From: Heterodera schachtii
Lineage: Eukaryota; Nematoda; Chromadorea; Rhabditida; Heteroderidae
NCBI GenBank assembly: GCA_023374025.1
Contig: SIJG01000099.1
Coordinates: 433,529 to 497,528, forward strand
Direction of reading: 5' to 3'
Length of the DNA stretch: 64,000 bases
Part shown: positions 22,587-35,344 of the stretch, piece by piece
Numbering within the stretch: position 1 is the stretch's first letter
How the letters are laid out: every line of letters starts with the position of its first letter
Program-made: the position numbers and the translations under genes
Notes under the pieces: model-generated
Seen by the model: only the letters and a program-made list of their open reading frames with translations
Told to the model about the DNA's origin: nothing
Database searches by the model: none

Positions 22587-25500
22587 CTAAAACATTGTTA
22601 AAAAAAGAAATAGCAAAATGCTTTGTGTGATCAAAATCACTTGAAGAATGGAAACACTTTTCTCCGATTTGCTCTTTTGGTTATGGTTGTCGACAAAATT
22701 TAAACTGTTGGTGCGCAACTTTGTGAACAGTCGTGCCTTTTGCTGCTCGGCACGGTCGTTGGCCAACGCAAATTTGATCAATGCCATGCAGGAGGCGGGC
22801 AACGGCGCGTCAAAGCCCAACTGACGGTAGAGCAGCTCGAAACTGATCGGAGAAGAATGTAAAAAATTTACAATTAATTTATTCCCGAATTTTTGTTTGT
22901 ACAAAATTATCTCTTGGATTTTATAAATTGATCCTGCCTTCTAGAATCAGGAAAATAAATGATTTGATTAGTCGTCTGGCAATGCCGATAGGTGCCGTGC
23001 CAAAAAAAATTTGAAAAAACCAAGATTCCTGATTTTATAAGACGGATTCCGTAATTTTACCCATGATTTGAACCAACTGTATTGGTCTGAGTTCATTCAA
23101 TGTTATGGCATTTACATTACACCGGACTAAACCACACTTAATTGCTCGGCAAACTTTCTCGAAATCCTCATGAGCTGATCAAATTACCTCGAGAATTCCA
23201 ATCCGATGAATTTGAGCAATAAATTGGCCGGCTTTTCGCCACAATTATCTTTGATTATTGGGATCATGCAACGAACAACTGATGAAAGATCCCTTGAAAT
23301 TAATAATTATAATTAATTTAGTTAGTATTTTTTTATTTTTCGAATCGACCTGCAAAGAGAGCTGAAGCGCAATTGCATTGAATGGAACTCACGACTGATG
23401 ATCGAATTGGTGAACAACACTGTGGTCATGCTGGTAGAAAAATAATAATTGATCCAGCAGCTTTAAACAGACTCTAATTAGGTGATAGGTTATTTTGTAC
23501 AAACCGCCATTTTAACAATTTTTGACAAAATGGTATAACTATGCTTAAAGGCAATCAAATTTTACATTTTTATAACATATATTTTAAAATATTTTTACAA
23601 AATACCGAAAAACAAAAATTTATTGGAAAAATTTTAATTTTTTAGGTGAATATCTGTTAGAAAATAGAGCTTTTATAAATACGCCCGGCGGCGCCTATCG
23701 GCACCACCTGCCCACCCCCCCCCCCCCCAAAACTTTTTTTTTTTTAGAAAATTAGTCAAAAATGTATAAATTTGGTCATTCTTTAGGAAATCTTTGCTTC
23801 CTTTTCGCTAAAAATTAATAGATTTTAACTTTATTTGTAGTTTTTCCTCTGATTTTTAATACCAATTCATTATTTTAAAGGTGTTTTTTTTTTACTAAAA
23901 TTTGATAAAGTGAAGATCTGGAAACTTAGCTCAATTTGGAAAATTTAAGTCCTTATTTTTTCAATTTTATATTCATATTCGCGATTTTTGATCCATAATT
24001 GATGAACTTATTTCGTGATTTTCCATATAATTACCTGCCCTATTTTGCCATGGCTTGGGATTTCAAAATTATTTTTGGAAAATGTAATTTTTTTTTAGCA
24101 ACATTTTTGAGCATTTTTTACAATAATTTTTCAGCCTAATTAATGGCCAAAGACCAGTCAATTGACATTGGAACGCGTCGACTACAATTAATTAATTCTG
24201 ACATCTTGACAATGTAATTTGATATTATTAGGGAACGGTGGGGAAGAATGCATTTTGGTCTCGGAATTCCATTTGTTTTCTCGCTTTTTTGGCCCTCTTT
24301 TTTCTTGTTACATATAAGGTATTTGTGAACATTATTATTTGTCGGTGTTCACACATTATACTTAATTATTTAATGGAATTTAATTATGTATTTAATTGCG
24401 ATTTTACCGATATTTTTAGGATAATCTAATTGCTGTAAAAATTTTCTATTTGCTTATTCATTAAGCACTTAAAAAGCTTACTGCGATTGGTTAATTTGAA
24501 GAGAACATCGTTGAGCGCCCTTTGACTCATTCCTTTCAAAAATGGGCATTTTTAAATTCTCTTTTCCAAAAACTTACTCTGACAAGCAGGGCAGAGAGCT
24601 GAAGAATTCTAAATGGTTTTTTAATAGTTTACTTTTATGTTTCCAACTGGCAATTAATGCAATATCTGATGAATCGGTTACAAATAAATTTTTTAGGGCG
24701 TCATTAGTGGGGAAATTAAGCGCTAAAAGCATAAACATTATTATTCAGACTTTTTAATTCGATTCGGTCTTTTTTTTGGGGGGGTTGCTCACTAATTTAA
24801 ACGTTAAGGCAATTAAGTTTAAAGAAGTGAGCTCGTCTCAGTTCATTTATAATTCTGTTCCTATCACTAGGGAACGGATTTTTAAGCATATGCTTAAATT
24901 TTTGCGAATTTTGGACCAGTTAAGAAGCATGAAAAACCCATTTTTAACCAGTTTTGAGGGTTCTAGATCCAGGTTTTGCTTAAATCGGGATTTTTGTGCT
25001 TAATGCTTACAAGGGAACATTCTGACCTGTATGTATTCAACTTTTATCGTGTAGGTCATAGTCGATTTCCTATTGTAAATTTTCGGTTTTTTTTCGGCTA
25101 GGGCGCCAAAAATGATCAGAAAATTTGTCAAAAAAATTCTAGCAAAAATATATTAATTTAATGTTTTTCCTATTACTTTTTAATGATGATTTGTCATGGG
25201 TTCGGACCCGCTCGACAGATGATGGATTATTTTGATTTTTCTCTTTTCTCTGTGATTCTCAACAAAAAGATAACAAAATCGCTAAAAATTTGTTTCTTAA
25301 TTTCGTTTTTTTGTGCTTACTTTGTTATTTATTTAGGTGCTTATTTCATGCTTAATTCACAGTATGAACAAAAACATACGAAAAAAGTCTATTACACCAA
25401 GTTGATCAGATTATTATTCCTTCATGGTGCTCTGATGAGAGTCTAAAATACGTTGGAATGAAAAAGTTTCTGGAAAATTTCAATATACTCACAAGAAGCG

Positions 25501-28076
25501 AAATGCCCAAAAAAAAGCGAAAAGCGAAAAGGCGAAATTTTTTTCAAAAATTAGATGAATTTGAAAGAGGTTTTTAAATTTTTTTTTCTTATGCAATATA
25601 GTCAAAAAGGAATTTAATTAGAAATTCAGATTTGCTTTTCACATTACTTTTTTTCGGCGCGCTTTTTCCAAAAAAACTTTTGGGGAAGAAGGGGGTCCGG
25701 CGGTGCCGATAGGCGCCGCCGGGAAAAATTTTGAAAACTTTGATGGATATGTTTACAGATTTTGTCCAAAAAATGATAGATTTTTGCGATTTTGAGAGAA
25801 TTTTTTTAATAAGATTAACGAATTTTTGGACCTGGGGATGCCGATAGGCATTGGCAGGCGAATTTAAATTTTAAAAAAAAATAAATTATAAAAAAACAGT
25901 CAACCGGCATCGAACTCATGAGAGAAAGTAATGTCAATGTTGAAGCACTAACCACTACACTACGCTACACATGATTAGTTAATAGCAAAGTTTATATTAT
26001 TTAATAAAAATTTGGTAAAATGGTTAAAAAATTCAAAATTTTGTTTAAATTTTTTGCTTTTTCTCCCACTAAAATATCATTGTTTATTTTAAAAACCCAA
26101 TCTTTAGGGGTGTACTTTTTTTCGCTTTTTCAGCCAAAAAGCGAAAGGCGAAAAGCGAAAGCGAAACGCCCAAAAAAAGCGAAAAAGCGAAAAGGCGAAA
26201 AGCCAAACTTGCAACATCCCTGGTAGGCACCCCCCAAAAAATAAACAATTAATTAGTGGTCGGGTGAAAATCCCAGTGACTTGCATTTGATGAGACTCAA
26301 CGTAGAACCCCAACAAACAAAAACTATTTTGCAGAGAATTTTGTGCTCTTTCTAATAAGTGTTTGAAATTTTACGGAAAATTTTTTTCCATTCACCCATG
26401 AATTTTTACTTGAATTTTATGAATTTTCCCATTTTCAACGTATTTTGGGACTTTCCGAGCACCATGGATGAGTAATATGATCAACTTGGTGTAATTGATT
26501 TTTTTTTAGTTCAGCATTACAAGTTAGACTAGCATGAATTTTTTAAATTTTTTCCCTTACTTAACTCTGAGAAAGAAATTCTTTAATATTTTTAACATAT
26601 ATTTTTGAGCACAAAAATTTTTGAGTTCTAAATTTTCAGAATGATTCATAGAGCACATGGGAGGAAGTGAGTTTGGCTTCGGTCCATACCTATCACAATA
26701 AATACTTTATACCCATAACTTTAGAATTTTCCGGTTTTTTTTTTCTATATTTTGCCTTTAAAAGGACTAAATTATAATTTATTTTCAATTTTTCCGCAAC
26801 TTTTGTTTTTACGAATTGGAATTTTTCAGTCTAAAAAATACCTAAAATGAAATTTTTCTTGCATTTCCTTTACTGAAGTGAAAATGATGCACTTAATTCG
26901 CAAAAATCTGCATCAATTATTTAATTAAGCGTCTATTTATTAATTATCTTTTCATATTTATCCCCACAAAAATCTGATCTTTGTTCATTTTCATTACCCT
27001 CGCGCTGCTCTTTGCACACAAATTGCAGTCCCGAGTAGGCCGCCTTCAGCTCGGACACCTGTTTGCTGCGCGATTCGCAGCGGACCATGCACTCGTCCAC
27101 CCCGCGATAAGCACTGATTTTAAACAAAAAGCCCAAATTTTATAAATTTCACTCTAAAGCATTTAGCAACACTTTTAGTAAGCAAAATAAAAAATTTTAT
27201 TGTGCAACAAAAATTAGGTCCAAAAATGTTCAAAAATCGACTTTTATGGCTTTTATGCACCATATGAAGAAACTTTTGCAGCTGCACGAATCATTTTGAT
27301 TTGTGCAGCAGTTATACAGTAGAGCTTTGAAGTGATACCGGCTAACCTTCAACTGATTAAAATTGAGTAAAACCATTGGCGGTAAATTTTTCCAATTAAA
27401 ATAATTTAACAGAAATTCTAAAGAGATATTTTTCATGATCACTTTTAAAATTTCTCAGTTTTATGATTTTTAATAATGTATTTTTTTTAAATAATCAGTT
27501 GTGTAAATGATAAAATTCATGAAACTGACTCGCACACTCGTGAAAAGAATTTGTGCATGAAGTTTTGGCCTGCACTGTACACAAATGGGTTCACACTTAG
27601 CCCCGTTGATGAGGGCGTTGCCTCAATTAGCTTAATTGATGACGCTTTTTACTGAGATTGGCCAAAAGACAATAAATAAATAAATTTGATTAATTATAAA
27701 TAAATAAATTTGATTAATTAATTAATCTTGAGAATATAATTATCTTTTTAGAACCTTTTAAAAATTCGCTTGACGGAAAACGGGAAAACTAAAAATACAG
27801 AGGTTTCTTTTTCTGCTTCCGTAATTTGGCAATATATTTCAATAATAAATTAAAAATAATTAATTTTTCATTAAATCTGAACATTGGAAATCATTTTTCA
27901 ACCAATTAAAACTTTTTTACCCTCTCCATTTCCTGAATGCAATTCCCATCACAATTCTGTGTATCTTCGAGCACCGACACACCACTGATCGCCACAATTA
28001 TCAGCAGAGGAAACAGTGTAGTGATCAAAATGGGATGATTGATCAGTTGGGTAATTATGTTGAGTGATGGTGTCAT
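22587..28076 (-). CDS. Secreted cysteine-containing protein with hydrophobic C-terminus (possibly CPG4-like), incomplete model
   Basis: Five probable exons. 28076-27921: ATG, hydrophobic leader (ITTLFPLLIIVAISGVSV), then NCDGNCIQEME. 27113-26998: AYRGVDECMVRCESRSKQ and AAYSGLQFVCKEQRE. 23430-23350: FTNSIISREFHSMQLRFSSL. 23292-23188: VVRCMIPIIKDNCGEKPANL. 22842-22587: FELLYRQLGFDAPLPASC and a C-terminal hydrophobic stretch (LQVILITQSILLFLFLTMF) that suggests a membrane anchor or GPI signal. The last three exons join in perfect phase with GT-AG sites. Exons 1-2 and 2-3 do not join in phase, so at least one small exon on each side is missing from my model, or the first two belong to a different gene. 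Cysteine spacing and the LP-x-x-C motif near the end recall nematode chondroitin-proteoglycan-4/DUF19-type secreted proteins. That assignment is tentative. Confidence 0.5.
23431..26997. other. Large intron or intergenic region with small repeats
   Basis: No exon could be supported over 3.5 kb. It contains GC-rich palindromes at 23684-23710, 25697-25723 and 25831-25860, a run of Cs at about 23715-23728, word-rich islands of gcgaaa at 25495-25545 and 26120-26210, and a tRNA-like sequence at 25899-25970. The 26105-26212 island starts with taggggtgtac and ends with gcaacatccctg, which look like ends of a hAT-type element. Confidence 0.6.
25899..25970 (-). pseudogene. tRNA-like / SINE head on the minus strand
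   Basis: Read on the minus strand, gtgtagtggttagtgc fits a Pol III A box and gagttcgatgcc an imperfect B box, at tRNA-like spacing. The acceptor ends do not pair well, so it is a tRNA pseudogene or the 5' part of a SINE, not a functional tRNA. Confidence 0.5.
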
Positions 28077-29845
28077 TACGATAACTTTTTTTGGGGGCAT
28101 GAAAGTGAAAAATTTAACTTTTTTAAATTTTTGGTTAGGTGGAAAAATTGGTGAAATTTGGCCCAAAAGTACGGCAAAATGCGGCACAAAGTGCACTTTA
28201 GGCGGAAAATTGAAGCTGTCAATGCCAATTTCGTGTGTAAAATCTTTTTTTTTTCTTTTCGTCTCTGTTTGAAATTAAAAAAGCCGAGGCAAATGCATTT
28301 AAATTTTTAAATATTTAAAAAATATTTTAATTTAATAGAGAAAATTTTTATTAGGAAATCGTCGGTCGGACGCCTTTAATGTCATGTGCACAAAAATGTT
28401 AAGTCGAAGATCGGAGAAAGACAAAAAAGACAAAGTTTCTTGGTTTATTTTTAACGTAAAAGATTAAATTAACATTTCAAACAGGTTACTAACAAATAAA
28501 TATTTAAAATTAAATTTCCAAGAAATGTTATATTCTCTTTTTTCATTTATTACCTTCCAAATTTCCTTTTTTTCTAATTTAATTGAAATTAATTTAAAAA
28601 TTCAATTTCTGTTTTTACTAGCAATTAATTTCAAATATAACTTAAAGCAAAGCAGTAATTTCACTACAAAATATATTTATTAAACAGATTTTCATAGTTT
28701 AACCATTTTTAATTTGCATTTCTCTTTCTTTTCTAAAATTTGCAAAAAATTGTTTTTGTTTTCGCCAACTTTCCACTGTCCCACATTTTCAATGGTTGCT
28801 AATTATGATGATCAAATTGTGATCCCCCCCTCGCCATTCCGCGAATAATTTTTGTTGTTCTCTTGTGATCATCTCTTCATCCATCCTTTCATTCATTCAT
28901 TCATTCAATCCCCGCGTCCATCACAAAACTGACTGATTGTCTTTTCTTCCTCGTCCTTCCCCCATAATCATTTTGTTATTTATCAATTAGCACTTCATTA
29001 TTATTATGATTTTGATTAGAATAATTTGTTCAGCTGAACTCGGACGGGGCAGTCCCCCGCCCTCCCCCCTCTTCACGTGCTTTTCCCGCTCTGCTGATGG
29101 GCAGCGGACGATGCATTCATTGGAAATGGCCTGATCCCGTCTAGCGGCACGTGTGTTTGACAATAACCGCGGGCGGAGAGGCGGGCGGCAGCGGCGGCGG
29201 TGGGACGACAAAATTGAAAAGAGGACGACGGCGAAAAGGACGACCAATTTTGGGTACGGAGGAGGGCGGGGGGACAGGGCGGGTGATAATGACAGATACT
29301 AACAAATGTGATCAAAAGGCGTAGCAGTAGCAGCAGCAAGGTCGACAAGATGTGATGATTAGGTATTTGAAATGGAAGGGGGGGGGGGGGAAGAGGGAGG
29401 GGTGGGTGGAAAAAATTTAAGAAAATGGAATTTTTTTTTGTAAAAAAATTTCATTCATGTGTGGGGAGGGGTGGGGGATAAATGGAACGTCGTCGGCGGT
29501 CGGCGGGGTGTGCAGGGCGTGACAGCACCAAAACCTCAACAACAGCCCAGCCCAGCAAAGGCAGAGGAGGAGTCAGTCAGTCACTCAAAAATTCGAATCA
29601 GCGCCCGCCCCTTTTCCACTGATCAGCACCCAAATAAAATGCAAACACACAATGGAGCGGGCTGATTATTTTTTAGCCAAATGATAAGATAACACCCGCC
29701 GTAAAATTTTTAGTGGTTGCTTAAATGTGTTCCCAAATTCAGCAATTTGCCGTTGTCCGCTCATTTGTTTTGTGTTGTGCTGCCAGCGCCGACCATTCGT
29801 CTCAGCCCTTCCCATCATTTTTCATTATTCTCTTGATTGCCCAAA
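28077..29845. other. Intergenic region between divergent genes; probable promoter of the dehydrogenase
   Basis: 28077-28980 is AT-rich with no exon. 28878-28905 has a run of tcat/attc words. 29040-29700 is markedly G/C-rich with ggggg tracts (29380-29400) and several tgatcagatc-like palindromes closer to the gene. No TATA box stands out. A short open frame at 29725-29940 overlaps exon 1 in another frame and is probably 5' UTR. Confidence 0.5.
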
Positions 29846-31863
29846 ATGATCGGCGGAATCCTGGAAGATATCTGGACGAGATTTATCGGTACAAATCTCT
29901 CCTGATCATTTTCATTCTGTTCATTGTTGAAGTGATCTGATCTGACCGGCCATCAAAATAGATATGTAAATATTGTTGCAAAAATCCATATACGGGAGAT
30001 CTGATCACATTCAAAAATCATTGGTTATTTTTTTGATCATTTCCATAATAAAGCTGGGGGATTTCATTTTTTTCCCATTTATTTAGACTTGGTGGAAGAC
30101 ATCTCTGATCAGTACGACGATTCTGAGCAACCAACAATCATCCACCACGAACCGGCAACACCAACAACAATGTTTGACAACTACGGTCCGATTGAGAAGA
30201 TTGTTGTGGTCGGCACCGGCCTGATGGGCAGTGGCATTGCGCAAATTGCTGTCGAGTCGGGCGTCAAAGTGTGCCTGGTTGGCCGTAGTCAAGAGAAGTG
30301 TGATCAGACGCGGCAGAAGATCAACACGGGAGTGCAAAAGTCGATCAAGAAGCGCATGTCAACTGAAAGTGCCGAGGTAAACGACGGCAAACATGAAAAT
30401 GGCATAGCAAAAATGATGGAACGAGTTGAAAATGGCAAAATGTCACTTTCCATAACCAAAATTTAGTAATTACTTTCACTCTCTAATGAGTTTTAATTAT
30501 CATAAAATATTCCTGATCGTTATAAAAAAAAAAGTTAAAAGTGCCATATGTCTCCATTTTTCGGGTTTTGAATCGGTTCAAAAATTTCGTTTAAACGCCC
30601 GCAGAGTTTATAAATTAATTCTTTCGCAATTTGAAAATTAAAGTCAAAGCGATAACTAAAAAATATTATTATTTTGATCAGATCAATCATTGAACATTTG
30701 TTTTGCTTCAGGCACAGCAGCAGTTGGTGGAAGCAACAATGGAAAGCCTTGAGCTGGTGACCAACTTGGACGACGCGGGCTTGTCAGATGCCGACATTGT
30801 CATTGAGGCGGTGGTTGAAAATCTGAAGGTGAAGCAGAAGCTGTTCACGGAATTGGAAGCCAAGGTGATCAGAGGCAATCTCAAAAGAATTTTTTATTTA
30901 AAATTAGATTAATTTAATATTTAAAATTTATTTTATTTGCTAATAAATAAGTGTCATTCAACAAATTCGAAATTACAGGTCAGCGAGAAGTGCCTGCTGG
31001 TCACCAACACTTCGTCCTTCCTGCTCGAGGACGTGTCGTGCAAAATGGGCGCCGCCAAGCGCGAGCAGTTCGGCGGGTTACATTTCTTCAACCCGGTGCC
31101 GGCGATGAAGCTGGTGGAGGTGGTGCGCGGCAATGGCACCAGCGACGCGGCGTACGAAGTGCTGGTCAATTTTTGCCAGAAAATAGGCAAAACGCCGGTC
31201 AAATGCATGGCAAGTTGTTTCTTTTATTGTTTATCAAAAATTAATGAAATATATAATTTACCTATAAATTCATAAACCGTTATTTTTCATCGTTGTCCAA
31301 ATTTAATAATTAATAAAATTTTGACTTAAATGTCATTGTTTTACAGGACACTCCTGGCTTCATTGTCAACCGCCTTCTGATACCGTAATCCATTATTTTT
31401 CTTAATTAGTTGGGCCTTTTAATGTTTAAATGCTTTTACAGCTACTTGGCCGACTCGATGCGTTTGGCGGAAAGCGGAAAGGCAACGCGCCGGGACATTG
31501 ACACGGCCATGCGACTGGGCACCGGGTACCCGATGGGACCATTTGAGGCAAATTTTTGATTTATAAATTATTATTTTTGTATTTAATACATATTTTAATG
31601 ATTTAGTTGATGGACTACATCGGATTGGACACAATGAAATTCATCATGGATGGTTGGCATCAGCGGTGTCCCGATGACCATCGGTAAGCTCAAATTCCAA
31701 ATATTTTGGCCATTTGTCAAATTTGAGTGGATCGTTTTGCCCAATTTGAATCTAAATATTTCAATTTTTCAGGTATAGCCCATGTGAAAGTTTGGACAGT
31801 TTAGTGGTGGGCGGCAAATTGGGAAGGAAAAATGGAGAAGGCTTCTACCGATATGCCAAATAA
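29846..31863 (+). CDS. 3-hydroxyacyl-CoA dehydrogenase (fatty-acid beta-oxidation), eight exons
   Basis: Catalyses NAD-dependent oxidation of L-3-hydroxyacyl-CoA to 3-ketoacyl-CoA. Exons: 29846-29888, 30087-30376, 30712-30864, 30979-31209, 31347-31384, 31442-31547, 31607-31683, 31773-31863; they sum to 1029 nt, 342 aa, every phase consistent. The Rossmann motif is [18 protein letters not shown] (about residues 52-69; the second motif position is Thr instead of the usual Ala). The catalytic region is [17 protein letters not shown] (His and Glu of the active pair), then [15 protein letters not shown] with the conserved Asn, [16 protein letters not shown], and the C-terminal [11 protein letters not shown]. 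Human HADH is 314 aa; the extra length is an acidic N-terminus with no clear mitochondrial presequence. An in-frame TGA lies 12 nt before the ATG. Met43 is an alternative start. Introns 4 and 6 use GC donors (31210, 31548). Confidence 0.95.
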
Positions 31864-32363
31864 TTTTGAAAAGCATTGATCAAATGATCATTGAGATGTC
31901 ATAAAGCGATTAATCTAATATTTTAAAGGTATATTGAATAAATATTTGTGTATAGTGAAAATATAAAAATATTAAAAAAAAAATTAAAAAAACGAAAATT
32001 TTGATGCAAATTCACCTTGGCAATGCCAAAAATTAATTTATTAGTTTTTCGTTGCTTTTTTAAGGACATTTGTGGACCAAACTCTTTTTAGTCCCAATAC
32101 AAGCATACTTTAATTCGGGTATTTTTCTGGAGAGGGATTGCCCAAAGAAGGCATTCAAGCAAATGTGTTCGGACTGGCCTCAGTTTCCTTAGAAATTTGT
32201 TGCTTCACATTTAGTGAAATTTCTTAGTTTTGGGCGTCTGTTTCTCTTTAATTTTTTTTCAGTTTTATCGGTATCCATTCAGGCAAAAAATTTGTTCGCT
32301 TATGAAGAGCTAAATTTAAAGTCAAATAAAAATTAATATTAATACAATTCATATTTTTTGGCT
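31864..32363. other. Convergent 3' intergenic region
   Basis: Short region between the dehydrogenase and the minus-strand fucosyltransferase-like gene. It could hold a last small exon of the latter, but none could be supported. Confidence 0.5.
31937..31942 (+). terminator. Polyadenylation signal AATAAA of the dehydrogenase gene
   Basis: A canonical AATAAA lies 74 bp after the stop codon, followed by A/T-rich sequence. This is the first such hexamer downstream. Confidence 0.6.
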
Positions 32364-34434
32364 CTATGTTTTGAAAAAGAAATAAAATTTAAAAAACTGA
32401 ACTGACACTTTAGGAAGTTTGTTTGCATCGTCCGGCATCAAATAAGCAATCCACCAAGAAAAGGTTGACGTTTGTGCCGTGATCAGTAGAGAATCGCATG
32501 CCATCACAGCAAAAGCAAAATCATTTGCTCTTGGCATTGGTTTTGGCACGTAAACATTGGCGAAAAGCAAAAAAAAAAAAAATTATCATTAAATATTTGA
32601 TAATCAAAAGGTTTGCTAATTATTTGCCTGGCGATTAAATGATAAATCCGCCAAAAATTGCTTTTCTTCTCCCAGCAAAATGACAGAAATAGAAATGTTG
32701 CCAAACTTTTTCTGGAATTAAAAAATAATTAAAAATTAATGCCAATTCAATATTACAAACCCTTAAATATTCAAATCTAAATTCAATTCCTTTCTCAGTA
32801 AAATCTTTTTTCGAGCCCCAACCGTGACGGACAATGTCTCCCCTTCGGGTGTGCACACAAAATTTGTGCGACTGATCTTTTCTAAAAATTGGAGAAATAA
32901 TATTATTAAATTGCGACAATTTGCAATTAAAAATATTTAAATGAAATTTTTCAATATAAATCAATTCCAAAAATTTTTTAGGTCCAAGGACATCCTTAGA
33001 ATCCAAGATGAAGAATCCCGTCCCAAAAACCAACCCAAATAATTCTTTTTTTAATGCCATCACAGTTCTACAGAGTTGAAGACCAAATTGAAAAATTTGA
33101 CGGATTTCCGTCCTCCGACTTCAAAGTATTTGTATGATTGGAGACAGGCCTCACCCTGAAAAATTAATTTTTAGAATTTTTATTTAATATTTTTTTATAA
33201 TTAATACATCCATTTCCAAATATTTCTGTTTAATCCTTGAGATCGCAAATCTTAAATAAAATTTAAAAATTGACAAAAAAAAAATGGGACTAGCGCGTTT
33301 CGTAAAAGTGCCAAGACAAAAAATGAAAATGAAAAACTGAAATTTTTTAAAAATTTTAAAAAATAGTAAATTTATGAAACGCACCGGCAGACCGAAAAAC
33401 AATGCAAACTTTAGTGGGTCCTTATATGCAAAACATCCAATAAATCCGTTCTTGATATAAAAAATTTGATTTTGCTTCCCGCCGGCCGGATTCTTAATGC
33501 ATTCAAAACATTTAGCAAAAAAATTAACAAATAAAAATAATTTTAAAAAATTATAATAAATAAATTTACAAAATATTTTTCTTGGCTGGCAAAGACCGGA
33601 AAAAGCATTTCCTTCTCGCGCCCTCCTTCTGTTCCATGATCGTGTGTTGTGTATTTTTGGCTCTCCTTGTAAATTGGCTTCCGTCCATAAGGTTTTCCAA
33701 TGCCGTACAATGCGGCAAAACGGTATGGGTGGGACGCAACCGTGCAACGCGTCCGCGTCAAAATTTGGAGAACCATCGAAAAGTTTTGTAATTTTAACCT
33801 TTTTTGGAAATAATTTACCTTTATTTATTTATTTGTCAAATAAAAATACCACAGAAGGGCTAAATAATCTATTTATTCGTTTAGAGAAAGTATAAAGATT
33901 TTTTGGGTCTAAATGTGAAAAACTATTAATTATTTTAAAAGCCGTGGTTAAATCTATAACTTGTCTACGAACATCAAGTCTATCAAGTTTGAAAAGTTCA
34001 AGACGTTTGGTATATGAAATGTAAGGGAGATTACATTTTTTAGTGCTATTCTGGGAAAGTATTTTTGACAATTTTCTATTCTGTAGTAAGGTTTCAAATG
34101 CTTATTCGCTTTCAGCGTATACATCACTTTATCGGTTTGATTTTGAAATTTCCAGGAGAGAATTTTTCAGGAAGCCATATTTTTATATTTAAAAATAGAA
34201 AAATTTCATTCTCAAAACTCTCTGCCCATTTTCCCAAGTCTCGATGTCCTTTTGATTGGCCATTAAAAACACCATTTGGTTGCCGAGTCCTGCACATCCG
34301 CCACGTGTCGGGAATTTCACTTTGCATCGAATTCCATCGGCCGCGACATTCGCCGTTTGTGGAAAACTTTTTAAGAAAATTTCAAAAAAAAATAATATTT
34401 CTATGCTTTTACTTTTGTTTGATTTTTCGGCCAT
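32364..34434 (-). CDS. GT11 alpha-1,2-fucosyltransferase-like gene, exon model partial
   Basis: GT11 enzymes transfer fucose from GDP-fucose to galactosides in the Golgi. Visible exons: 34434-34273, ending with GGCAGLGNQM, the family's first motif; about 33740-33600 with YRFAALYGIGKPYGRKPIYK; about 33165-33075 with CLQSYKYFEVGGRKS; 32881-32761 with FCVHTRRGDIVRHGWGSKKD, the diagnostic HxRRGD donor-binding motif; 32711-32628 with NISISVILLGEEKQFLADLS; and about 32530-32400 with DFAFAVMACDSLLITAQ and STFSWWIAYLMP, the last family motif. The order matches the family. Not all splice sites resolve: no AG acceptor is seen just before the YRFAAL exon, and the last junction is out of phase, so the gene may be partly decayed. 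A LINE fragment sits in the first intron. Confidence 0.65.
33829..34071 (-). mobile_element. Non-LTR retrotransposon fragment, C-terminal end of reverse transcriptase ORF
   Basis: The minus-strand frame has ISYTKRLELFKLDRLDVRRQ followed by VIDLTTAFKIINSFSHLDP. This 'YxxRLxxLxLxxLxxRRxxxDLxxxYKI' pattern is typical of the region after the polymerase domain in CR1/RTE-like LINE ORF2 proteins. Only about 80 residues remain. It lies between the first two exons of the fucosyltransferase-like gene and has the same orientation. Confidence 0.7.
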
Positions 34435-35344
34435 TGAACAGTATGAATAAAAACAAAAATAAATTCACTTTATTAAGGCAGCAGCGCATTGTTCGCACTA
34501 AAATTGATAATAAATGAAAAAATTTAATTTAAATTTTCGAAAAATTTAAAGTATTAAATTTTTGAGAGTAAAAACGAAAAATCATTTTAATTTATCAAAT
34601 ACCAATATACAAAAATTTAATATTTGATATTTAAAATTGTCAATGAAATAATTTCCAGTAAAATTTATTTTAATAGGAATTTTGGACACAAAAAAAAGTT
34701 GACAATTTTCAAATTTTTCTTTAATTATTCGATCTTAGGAGTACATTTTCATAAAAAGTTGGTCTTTACTGGCGTTTTTTAGAATTTTCTTATAAAAGCT
34801 GAAATATGGACAAAAAATGCAATATGGAAATATGGAAACAAAAATGCCAAATATATAGAAACCCAAAAACCCGGATAAAGTGTGATAAGCAATTTTGGGA
34901 ACATTGATTTATTTTTAGCACCTAATTAGGTACCTATTTTACGGGTTTAAGGACCTTAAAATCTGCCCCTAATAATATTATTATTATTTAATTTTGTGTG
35001 ACTGTTCAAAGTTCAATATTAAACATAATTTTAGTTTATGCCTTTCCTTCCAAAATTTGCTTCTCCCCCGCTTTTCCGCTGCTGCCATTTGACTCATTTC
35101 CTCGGCTAATGCAACAAACACCTCAACATTTCGACAAAGCCATTTAATATCATTTTCGCCAATCGATAAAATTTTAATAATAAACCTTTAGTGTTGTCGG
35201 ATGTTACCGAGAATTCAAACTTATGTTTCATTGATCAAAATTATGAAAATTTAATGTCCTTTTTGACTTTCGGGAGTTTGGGCACTTTCCAAAAACCGAT
35301 TGAGATGAAAATTTTTACCGCACGTTGCATTTCCTAAAACATTT
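34435..35344. other. AT-rich intergenic DNA before the 422-bp array
   Basis: No exon supported. Several long A/T stretches; the last 60 bp lead into the satellite without an obvious boundary repeat. Confidence 0.6.

Noticed and set aside
25195..25215. B-box-like gggttcggacccgc
   Set aside because: No A box at tRNA spacing and no cloverleaf around it.
32626..32628. Third GC-AG intron, in the fucosyltransferase-like gene (CAG before GCAAAT)
   Set aside because: The downstream acceptor cannot be placed in phase, so the GC donor is not supported.
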